Positions 13,760 through 24,520 of a DNA stretch of 63,105 bases are shown in pieces. The stretch spans positions 1 to 63,105 of the forward strand of contig JAHLWZ010000877.1 in NCBI GenBank assembly GCA_020536535.1, read 5' to 3'. A program made the translations under genes and the position numbers. Below the pieces are notes generated by a model that saw only the letters and a list, made by a program, of their open reading frames with translations, did no database searches and was not told the DNA's origin. Positions within the stretch are counted from its first letter, which is position 1. Each line of letters opens with the position of its first letter. Source of the stretch: Pelomyxa schiedti. Its lineage: Eukaryota; Evosea; Pelobiontida; Pelomyxidae.

Positions 13760-16700
13760 GTTTCCCCTCTGAACCTCCACTACCAGTCGATGCTACCACT
13801 ACCAGCTCTGATGACGATGAGTGTAAGTAACACTTCCTTCTTTGTTTAGTCTCACAGGTGATCAACACGTAGCTCGAAAACGGGCACCACCACTCAGTAA
13901 AAATGCGGACCCAGCCACTAGGAAGAAAAGAAAGCCACTAGGAACGAATGTAAAGTGCAAGTACTGTGTACACCAAACATGTCACTTACGGACCACAGAA
14001 AGCAATCCATCTCCAGGCACCCACACCAAAATATTCACTAACCAAAGAGTTGATTCTCTGGAATATTATTCTGAGCCACGCATATTTTCTCACAACAGAG
14101 TGGCTCTTTTTAAAGGACACGTAGCCAGGGAGAAGAAAGATGTAGTGTTTCTGTATAATGAACCACTTCCATTTCAAAATGGGCTCTATGTTTTCACATG
14201 TGGAATTTGGGTGGAGGACAATGACCTGGCTTTAACATGTTCATCACTTACAATTGGGAGGAAAGCTCTTTACTTTGATAGCCACTATTGTGTGCCCTTA
14301 CTGCAAAAAAACGGTGAAGCCTTCTCCTGGCCTGTCTATGTGATTGGTCGAGAGTACTGGCATGTGCACCTGGCTGCCATTAACGAGAAAGAAGGCATTG
14401 ATTCAAGTCGAAGACTTCATTCGCCTCTTCACATCCCCGCATTAACAGATATGAGATTGGCTTCAAAGCCTTTGCATGGGGATCTGGTGTCTATGTCTTC
14501 TGCAATGTGGATTTCAGTTTCTACGGATACTCCTGTGTGCATAACGATGGCAACAAACTACCCTTCTCCCTTGTCTATTTCCCCAATACCTCTGCAGGAA
14601 CCGCCTTCTGCATCGCAGTCAGTATGTGGGTCTCAGATATTCTCCAACAATTACTGGGTTTTACCTTCCTGTTGTAAAAGCGCATCACTTCTTGACAACG
14701 GCCGTACAGTGCAAATTTGGGGTGACCCAAAAGTATTTCTTGCACACATGCAAGAATCTTCTTTTTGTATCACTGTGAAGTTTGATGTTTCTAACAGATG
14801 TGGTGTTGGTGTATCAACCTTATGTCGCAAGTCATATTGGATGTGGGAGCATCCTCCCCGCCTGGTGTGGGAGCACCCTCCACAAGTTGTAGGACCAAGG
14901 CCAGCCCAACCCAGCATAGATTATAAGAGTGATGACACGATCGAAGTACAGGTTGACTGGCAAGGAAGAAAGATCTGGTTTTCCATCAAGTCTGAAGAAG
15001 GCCATCAACCCGAAGAACCTTCTGTATGGCTCCCATTGCCACGGGACTCTATTGAGTTGTATCCAGCTGTGCACTTGCATGGAAAAAGTGAAAGTGCGAC
15101 GTTAGTTTCACGTTCTCCCACCATCCTCAATCAAGGACACCTTTATGATACAGGCAACAAAGTAGATGTGGGGGGAAGTACTTCTCACACCTCCTTCACA
15201 ATCTCAGGACACACACCGAATCATGAAATAGGTGCCCCACAGTGGCAAGGTTCCAATATCCCAACTCCAGGGTACCAAGGAAACCAAGAGGAAGCTGCTC
15301 CCAACCCAACAGGTGATATACAGCAAGCCCGGAATTGCGGTACGCAGGAGGAGCACATCTATGCAACAAAGACTGAGGAGAATAAATCCACTTCTCCAAG
15401 TCCTGGCACAGTCCTACCAGACCAACTTGATGCCATCTGTCAAGAAATGGGGCTCCTTCAGATTCTCCCTAAAGATTCGGCCCAACTCGAGTCTCTAACA
15501 ACTGATTTAGAGGAAACCCAAGGTAGACCCTCACCAAGAGCGGCACTGCAGTCAACATTCATTTGTACTAAACCCCCGTTGAATGACCACTGTGTGATAG
15601 AATATATTTCTGACAAGGGAAGTCGGCAAGTCTGGAAGCTTACTCTCAAGGACTGCAGTCTTAAAGCAGCAGAACGGTGTCAATTGGCTTCACTGGTACC
15701 AGGGAATATTCTTTGGATATTTGAGAAAAACCCATTGGCCCAAGTGACAATAATATCAAACCTCTCTGTCATCTGGACCTGCACGGGCTCATGTGTTAGA
15801 GGCAACAGTGGCAACTTGAGAGAGGGGGTCCACCTGGAGCGGATTGAGCTCTTTGCCCCTTTTTCTGAAGACGACACCTCTGAAATTTTTCTGAGATTTA
15901 CCAAAGAGAACAAAGAGGACACAGCATCAGGAGCCACTCGGTTTCATGCAGAAATTAAGGTCACCAAGTGCCGTCTGGAAAAAGCCTTCAGCCGCCTTGG
16001 CCTGGATGCAGCCACAAAACTGTTGGAAGAGCTCACCAGGCAAGGGGTGGTGCACTCTTCTAACACGGAGGAAACCATTTTGCAAGCCGATTTTGACCTT
16101 GTTGTGGGTTTGAATAGTCAGGATCTCCACATTGTGCGTTGCAGAATCCTTATTCATGATCTATGGGTCTTTGGTCTTCCCATTGGGGGAATCTCTCAGT
16201 TCAATCACAGTGAAGAGATGCCGAAAGATTTATTTTTCACAATGCAAAAGCCATGGGTACAGGATTTAAGTGCAAGTTCAACAACATCAACAGAAAATCA
16301 CTCAAATTTATATACTCTGTTATGTGCAATGAATGTTGCTGTTTCAAACAGTACGGCTACGCTGCTAAAGCTCTTTGTACTTACAGACTATAAACTAGTT
16401 GTGTTTTTGTCACATGAGCCGCAAGGAGGTGCCAGTGAACCCTCAGGCTCTTTTATTTTGCACCTTGACCTTCAAGTGACAACTGACGCCACTGAATCTG
16501 GCCGTAAAAACTACAAGGGGTGTGTGCTACGGCATGCATGCCGAACGTACATTGTGGTGGAACTTGGAGGTCTGTGTCTCGACCTAATAACTGAGGCTCT
16601 TGGTATCCCTGTAGAGAATCTGCCCTTTACTGGGTCCTTCACGTTACTTGAGTTTATAGAAGGGGGCAAGGACCCTAATGACAACACCAACGACCACTTT

Positions 16701-19700
16701 TTTGATCTTAACAGCAACTCAACCTTCAACTCAAATTACCTCTATTCTCCTTCTCTATCCCACAGCATTTCGCGGTTACTGTGCAGTAGTGTATCTTCCT
16801 ATTTCTGTCTCAAGGCCGACTTCTCTTGGACCGGGCCCTTTGCTGCTATGCTTGACCTTCCTGGTAGCTGTTTTTCTGGTGAGTGCATGATCTCAGATCA
16901 GGGTCTGCACGTTGTTCTTACATCAACTGGTATTGGATTCCTTGGGCTTAACTCCATATCTGATGTAACTTGCCGACTTGACATTTCTGGTCTGACACTT
17001 CAAAGCACTTTTCCCTTTGCTTATGGCATAAGAATGCAAGCAACATTGCAATATCAATTTTCACTCCAGGGCGGCACAGCGTTACTGGACTTTGAGTCTC
17101 ATCCTGACACTGGCACCCAACTGCCTTTTTCTTTGCCACAACTTAAAAATCTTTCCGTGCATCAACTTCAAGGTGAGGCTGGATTTTGCCTTGGAAGTCA
17201 TTCATTCTTACTTGGTGGTGTCGCTCGAGCAATTTGGACAGATGGACCTCAACCAACAACGAATGCCGTGCTAAAAGTGGCAGTAGAAAGAGGCAATCCA
17301 ATGATAGCCACAGCTTTCCTGTCTTACCCAGAGATTACAATGGGATCACTTATCCGGCTTCTCACTGGGTGCAATTACAAGAATGTCGCATTCCTTGACC
17401 AGGCCTTCCCTATTGTAACGCAGCTGGAACTTTTATACAAAACGGACAACCTCGAACTGGAGTACATTCCCTCAATGAAAAGAATACAAGCAACTAACAG
17501 CACATCTCTGACGAAGTTGATTCAAAAAGAAACTGGGAGACAAGACCCACCCTTGCTGAGAAGCGATGAGAAGTGTATTTCATTTTCTGGACGCTTACAG
17601 TGGCTCGGTATTGATGCTCGTATCACGTTCTTCTCTTTTCCCGCTCTTGGGACTTCCTCACCTTTGAAATTCCGGGTGGCTTTCAAAGAGTGGAAATGCT
17701 CAGTGGGATCGTTAGTTTTATTTGAAATTGGACCGTTTCCAGAAGAAATATTTATCGAACTCAATTTTGACACCGCTCAAGGAACAGCACATTTCCAGGT
17801 TGATGAAAATCTGCAGATTTACCTTCTTCCCTCAATTTTGGAATCGGCCTTGACAATTCCAAGAGTTCTTGAAATTGCCTTCCAAGCCAGAAGAAAGGAT
17901 CTGAGTATAAATGCAGCCCTGGTCTTTGGTAATGTAAGTGGTGACGAAAATACTGTTAAAGTAGTAAGCTCTTTGTATGAACCTTCTGACAAAGAAATTG
18001 TAATGTATGGTCAACTTAGATTTGCTGCAATAGAAAAACTCCACAACATCCAAGTTAACCTCAAGAACTTTGATGTCAAATCCAAACGTGAAGTGACAGC
18101 AGTCGTTATTGCTGGATTGCAGAAATGTATCAGTTGTATTTTCAATGTATGTAAGGAAGCACTGAAGGAAGCCCTGAATGCTATAGAGCAGTGCGCTGCT
18201 CTTCCACAATTCCTCAGGGGACACATTATGCCTATAATTCTCATGGCTGTGTCTGTGGCAAATAAGTGCTCAAACGGTGTCAACCTGGTGGCTTCAATGA
18301 TTCAGCGCCTCACTCCCAGCGTGTTGGATATAAAATTGCTGTGTGTTGATGGAGAGTTATGCTGTGATGGGAAATCTGTTGGTGTAGATGTGAACTTCGA
18401 CATTACACTTTTCAGTCACTCCATCGGAGGGACTATCCATGCAAACCTCACTACTTTACTCAGTGATCTCTGCAAAAAGGTATGACACCTTCTTTTTCCC
18501 CCTTTTAAGCTCTTTGTGCAGTTGATTCAGTTTGTTCTGGTGGAAGAAAAAATACTAATAAGAAACTCCAGACCCATGGGGCCAATCGTGAAACTGTCAG
18601 AAGAGGAGAAGAGCAATATGGAGAAACCCCTAACACAGCTCTGGACCTTGATTGAAGATGTGAAAGAGAAAATACCTGAAAGGATCCTGTCAGATGAAGA
18701 AGCATACCAAACACTTCCACACAGCCTCCTGGCTGATCCACTGCTTTCAGATGCCCCCCAACCACCCACAGAATGCCCGCACTGCAGACAAAGCGTTCCC
18801 CCCACTCGTTTGACCAGTCACGCGAAAGAGTGCCTTCAGAAGACTGAAGTTGGGTGTGCCCAATGTGGAGAGAAAGTCAGAGTGATTGATCAAGAAAGGC
18901 ACGCAAATGAAACGTGCAGAAATAAACGCACCCGTTTACTGTTCTGCAAGTTCTGTCACTCTGAAATTGATCCCTTCAAAATTCAAGAACATGAAAATCG
19001 AGCATGCGTTGGGCACTGCTCATGCCCAATGTGCAATGAACAGATGGAGAGGAGAGTTTTAGTTGCCCACCTGAAAAGTGGTCATTGTCCAAAAGGCACA
19101 CGTGACGAGGTTTGTGAGAAGTGCGACTGTTTGAAAGAACGACCACATATTTGCAGTTTTGCTAGGTTCTGCTCCAACTGTGGGGAAACTTTTGAAGCCA
19201 CAGAGAAACATTTCTGCAGCCCCGTTGTGTTGTGCCTTTACTGCAATCAACAAATTTTGATTGAAACAAGGGCCGTGCACGAGAGCATTGATTGTGTTTC
19301 TATTCCAGTGTTCTGTGAAGACTGCCACGCAAAACTGCTACCCAACAACCAGACCACAGCATCCAAAAAGCGAAGTGATCATTCATTGGAATGTCCACAT
19401 GCTGCTGTAACCTGCTTTAATTGCATGAAGTCTTTTCCAAGACACGGAATTGGGCAACACAAAGGTACCTGTGAACCAATATTAAGACGCTGCAAAGCTC
19501 CAGGCTGCACCTGTCTTGTTGTACACAGCAGGTATAATGAGGGGGAAAAAGATGGTTCATGTCCTTTCTGTTACAAGCAAACTGGATCTTTTAAGACTCT
19601 TCGATCACACCTGAAGACCTGTGAAAGATTTATTGTGGATTGCCCCTTTTGCCACCAAGATTCTTTTGTTCGGTGCAATGCAGCTTATCACCTGAAATCA

Positions 19701-21383
19701 TGTGGTGGATTTCGTGTTCCTTGTCCTATTTGCAAGATCGATGGGTTTTCCTTGAAAACACTCTGTGAACACCTCCTGACTTCTGCAACGTGTTATGTCC
19801 CACTGCCGTGTCCGTATTGCCAAGAGCTTGTGTTATTTAATGGCGCCGCTCCAGATAGTCATCTATCGGTTCACTTTGAGAAATGTGCAAAGGCGAGGAG
19901 AAGATGTACTTTCTGCAACACAATCATCTTCCAGTGTGACCAATGGGAACACCTGAAGTTTAGGTGCGAAGGTTTCACTGTTGCATGCTTTTTTTGCTCT
20001 GCGCCAGTGATAATGAAGGCATTGCCAAGTCATTCTCTCACTTGTCCCGCCGTTAAAGTGAGTTGTTCCTCAGAACAGCTGTGCCTTTTTTGCTGTAACA
20101 ATGTGAAGGACTTATCCAGCCACGTTCCAATCTGCCCAAGGGCGAACAGCCAACAAAGCTGCGTCTACTGTGGCAACGAAATACAACTCTCCAAAATGCT
20201 CGATCACTGGTTGAGGGAGTGCCAGGGTGCCCATTTTTCCGTTGTGTGCCCAAATTGTGACGCCCAGGTTTTGTTCCATGATTTGGATAAGCACTTTCTG
20301 GACTGCCCAAAAGCAACAGTTTTGTGCCCCACATGTGACCAAACTGTATCTGTGAAAAACTACAGAAGGCATCTTCTTGCAGAGTGCAATAACAGCCACG
20401 TACCTCTTAAATGTGGACTCTGTTTACAACAGTGCCCCAGCAGGGATCTCTTTGAGGGTTCTCACTACAACACCTGCAAGGCGTGCTTATGGCCATGTCC
20501 CATTGGAGCAATGGAAGCAAGAAGGACAGCTTCGACACCCCAAGCAGGAACTGCCCACCATTGCAATGAAAACGTGCTTCTTCCTCATCTCGAGGAGCAC
20601 CTGGTGCCAAACGTTGGAGAGGAGTGTTGTGTTTCCTTCAAAGTACCATGCCGGTGTTATCCTAATTGTACTTCAACCTTCCCCAGACGGGAATTGATTC
20701 ACCACATGGAACATGTCTGTGAAGAAAACAAAACCACTTGTGAGTTTTGCAACTGGAATGGACCGATGAAGCACAAAGCCCTGCATGCGAGACAATGTGA
20801 GTACCGCCCAACTAGTTGCGGTAGTTGTAGAGCCACTCTGCCTTGGAAGCATCTGCAACACCACAAATGGAGAGAATGTAAAGGACGCCTGGTATGGGCA
20901 CACCGGCGACTACGCAAACCCCAGCATCTTCCTGTTGGCATCCACACCCCCAGCACAGGACATTGGGGTGACATCTATACCGTGTACCATTATGCTTCTG
21001 GCTGCCCCACTGGGAAGAAGCAGGTTCACCGGTGCTGCCTCCAAGATGTATCCACAGCGACGTGCACTAACCCCAGGTGCCGCACATGCTTGAAGGCGTG
21101 CGCAACAATTTCTTGTTCGAGTGCAGAACTTTGGACCTGTTCCAGGTGCCACAAGCAGGCTCTACGGCAACAACTCGAGAGTGAGTGCTGCACGGTGCCT
21201 ATCGAGGCACAAGTGTGTGCCCTTTGCCTTAAGTCCCCAACGCCCGGGAACGGGTGCGAGCTAGTACCCCTTCGTGACCTCCCTCAAGACATGAGGGATA
21301 AGGGGTACTGGGCAGACACTGATGTCCCACCTGAAAACCACAATTACGTCACCAGCCCACTAGTTATTAACGACTGGTTGTAA
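13760..21383 (+). CDS. Giant SPRY-like / beta-rich / TRAF-type multi-zinc-finger protein (5' end unresolved)
   Basis: Two long open stretches (1,547 and 955 codons) join in frame across a 30-nt intron, giving at least 2,500 residues. An upstream exon supplies the acidic SSDDDE and joins to DQHVARKRAPPLSKNADP by a GT-AG intron at about 13823-13858. At about residues 330-430 a SPRY/B30.2-like core is visible (IEVQVDWQGRKIWFS, then ELYPAVHLHGKSES). About 1,000 beta-rich residues with no recognised domain follow, ending in a helical segment. The last 850 residues hold about 20 TRAF-type fingers of the form C-x2-C-x8-12-H-x3-5-C (for example CPHCRQSVPPTRLTSHAKEC). TRAF fingers with SPRY suggest a ubiquitin-linked adaptor; no RING is seen. 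WEHPPRLV is locally duplicated as WEHPPQVV. True start unknown. Confidence 0.8.
18480..18509 (+). other. 30-nt intron joining the two halves of the giant gene
   Basis: GTATGACACC...CCTTTTAAG interrupts CTCTGCAAAAAG and CTCTTTGTGCAG. Removal keeps phase 0 and joins LSDLCKK to LFVQLIQFVLVEEK. It is the shortest intron I can support here. If it is not spliced, two separate proteins would result, the second lacking a nearby good ATG. Confidence 0.65.
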
Positions 21384-21465
21384 AAAAAAAAACCCTTGCG
21401 CTTTACTTGTGGTGAAATAATAATTACTGCTTGCCGCATATCCCCATCGCCATGTACATCGGTGT

Positions 21466-24436
21466 TCACGTTTTGTTTCTGTGTGGTGGTTGTGGGTTTG
21501 CTTTGTGGGCTGTCAATTCGTCACGGGCACGGTAAAATGCCCTAATTTCTTCGTCCGCCTCTGCAACTCCGGTCAAAGTGGCTGCAGGGCCGCTGTTTTC
21601 AAGCAATGTTCGGCGGTCCTCGGGCATGGTGACTGTGTGGTGTCGAGGGCGAGTGCCCTCCCGAGTTCCTTGGTGCGTTGGGGGTTCCGTGGTATTGCGC
21701 GTTGTGTTGAAGCATTGGGGTTCCAGCACACTCACAGGCTGCTTGAAGGCACCTGAAGAGTGGCGTGAGCTTTGGTGAAGATGTGCGAAAGGACACAACC
21801 TGTTGTGGGTGGCGGATCCGAAGTGATTTCATCGCTGCATTGTTCTGAAATAATTTTACCCAGCAACTGAAAATCACTTTGTATTTTGGAATGCAGCCTC
21901 CGCAGCATAATCTCCAGCGTTTGTGTTGTGCTTTTCAGCGCCTGAAGTTTGGCCATCTCTGCAAAAAAAGTGAGTATCTTCTGTTCAAAAACGTAGAATG
22001 AGGTACGGTTTTTGTAGGATTGCCTCTCTTGTTCAATTTGCCTGCAAAGCTGTTCTTCTTCAATGGTTCTTGGTACTTGTTGTTGAACAGCTTCCGCGCC
22101 AGAAGACTCTTGTCCCTGTTCCAGCAGGAACATAGCTCGCTTCAACCTGTGCTGTTCAATGGCCATCTTCAGGGAGTTTATGTGTTGCCGAGTTGCTTCC
22201 ATTTGTGCCGCAACTGACTTGGCTTGTTTATACATCGATTGAAGGAGTGTTGTGTTTTCCACTACTGCCAAATTGTCGGGGTGTTGCCTTCTGAAGTCCT
22301 CGAAAGAGGGATTTGGACAAGTAGGAAGAAGATGAAGAGTGTCCTGATGGGCATTCTTGCCATATGGTCGTTGTTGTGGCATCATGATGGAAGGTGAGTT
22401 GCCGTTTTGAAGAGCGGATGATCCATGCAAGTCATTCTGAGAGGGCAGTTGTGTCTGTCTGAATTGGTAATGTTCGGGGTGCCTGTTCTGGGGTGGGTCG
22501 TTCAAGTCTGCCACCGCTTTGCCGGTGACTGGGGGTGCTGGCTCCGGGGTATTTTCTTCTTCAGTGTGCGTTCTGTTGCGCATAAGAGACACCAGCATTG
22601 CTACTTCCTTCTCTCGTTCCATCAGTTTGGCTTGCAATTTGTTTGCTGCACGAACGTTATCATTTGTAATCGACATTGATTCGGCACGTGCTTTCCATTC
22701 CAACACTTGCTCTTTCAACAACCTGCAGCATTCCACACTCAAACGGGGGTTTCTCAAAACAAGCACTGAGTTTGGTGACGGGTCCTCAAGGTAGTTTGTA
22801 ACCAGTTCTCTGCATTCGGCAATGTTCACTTCAGCTCCTCCTTCGTCGCCATCACTCGCCGAAGAAGGTTGCATTTGAGCTTTGAGAAGCTCGAGTTGGT
22901 GCCTCAAACGTTCGATTTCAATTTGAGGATCGACGTGCTGGTTGACAACCGCGTGGTTGTGGACACAGGCAACGCGTTGCGCGAATTGACAAGTGGAGAT
23001 GGATTCCGCAAGCGAACTGCAGGTAGGGCTGAGTGTCGCAATCATTGCCGTGCAGCAGTTACCCCCCAAGCTGTCCCGCAACACCTGAGTGATTTTGCTG
23101 TTCCTGTACGGGATGTGTTTGTCTTTTTTCCACAGAGAAGTGATCACTTGCTCAAGGAAATGCAGAGCCTTGTTGATATCTGTAATCATATTTGAGGGTC
23201 AGGTATTGTTGGGGAAAAGGATAATTACATATTGCCTCTCTGAAGCGTTGCCCACTTGAGCCGGTTCGGGTGACCCTCTCAGAGCCAGCGAGATCAACCA
23301 AATGCAATTTGGATCTTCGTGTGGTGTTTGTCCCTTCTGCCTTGGACTCGATGTACACTGTAAATATCTTTTGTTTTTTTAAGTTTTTTCAAAAAAAAGA
23401 GGAAAGATACACAATGTGAACGAGAAGACACAGGATTCATGGGTGTCTCTGCAATTGTTCTGTTTGTATCCCCAAGGAATAACAAGTTTAGTGCCTGTTC
23501 GTGAGTTTCAACTGGATGCTTGTTGAGGTTCATGAACTGCACTTCCCCAGACTCATTCATCCGAAGGTTCACCTGCGAAGGGATATTAACAGGAGAATGG
23601 GGCCACAGAATAACACAACAGCTGAGGTAAATCACTGACCCTGGGAAGCTCTTCCATCGAGTCAGCTTCGTGGTTGGGATCAAGCAAATCATATGCGATT
23701 TCGTTGTAAATTTCCATGTAGGATACTTGCACCCTCCAGTCCAACTCTGTGCGGCGTGATGTTTCATGAAAGATCTTTTGGGAAATATTCATTTAATAAT
23801 TTTACTTAAATATTTATTAGGAGAGGCGAAGGTGGCATACAAGTTCCAATGCCCTTGGAATGATTCCTCGGAGAGAGTAGTGTTTAGTTCCCCCAGTTAT
23901 TGTGAAGGTCTTTCCTTAGCACCAGTCAATTTTTGTTTCACAGGGGGGAGGGGGGCTGGGGAAAGAGACAGGAACCTGAGCCAGTTTGACCATATGCAAA
24001 AAGGGTGGCATTGTAACCCTCTAGCGCCGTCAACACGAGTTTTTTTGCCACGCAATCAAAGATTGTCTGGTGGATGGGATCCATGAGCAAAGAAGATGCG
24101 CGCTTTACAATTGGCACGGGGCGTGGGGGACAACACGACGACGATGACGATGGGAGATGGTGGATGGGGGGGAGATGGGAGCCACACTTTTTGGTCGGCG
24201 CCGTGGCCGAACACCTTGTCGAACCCGAACCGGACCACGCAACGCCGAGACCTGCCGTCGCTCGTCACCACGTCGATCGAGGGGGCGGGCGAGTCGTTGG
24301 GCTTCATCAGCCCCGAGGCCAGCGCGTCGTCGTCGTTCTCCAGCAGGGACAGTATGGGCCTCACCCTCAGATACGTCAGTATCCGAGCCGCGTCGTTCTC
24401 GGCCCCACCCGTCTTGGCGGCGCTCGTTGCATTCAT
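21466..24436 (-). CDS. Kinesin-9 family motor protein (KIF6/KIF9-like)
   Basis: ATG at 24436 opens [18 protein letters not shown], followed by [10 protein letters not shown], the start of the motor. Split exons give [21 protein letters not shown] (P-loop, continued after an intron), NPVSSRSHC (switch I), [12 protein letters not shown] (switch II) and [15 protein letters not shown]. The neck region [20 protein letters not shown] followed by [20 protein letters not shown] is characteristic of kinesin-9. The stalk is coiled coil. A final intron at about 21777-21757 joins DPPPTTG to AFKQPVSV, and the C-terminus [20 protein letters not shown] resembles family tails. Kinesin-9s act in cilia and flagella, so this hints at a flagellated stage (family knowledge). 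Its 5' end is 84 bp from the divergent NCOA5-like gene. Confidence 0.87.
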
Positions 24437-24520
24437 CAGACAAATTCCGTTGTCCTTCAGTCGAGGGAATTTCGTTCGGCAAGCTCAATTCCCTGCTTGA
24501 ACCCAGTGCCTCAGATCATC
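24437..24520. promoter_or_regulatory. 84-bp bidirectional promoter candidate
   Basis: Only 84 bp lie between the kinesin-9 ATG (24436, minus) and the RNA-binding gene ATG (24521, plus). Both genes look intact, so their promoters must overlap here or extend into the neighbouring 5' coding DNA. No clear TATA or initiator motif is seen. Confidence 0.45.

Noticed and set aside
23766..24086. Plus-strand frame within the kinesin gene
   Set aside because: It is opposite kinesin motor exons (including the P-loop exon); no independent support.
24074..24520. Upstream extension of the NCOA5-like frame across the kinesin first exon
   Set aside because: The frame is open only because it is antisense to the kinesin exon; ATG 24521 is the natural start.
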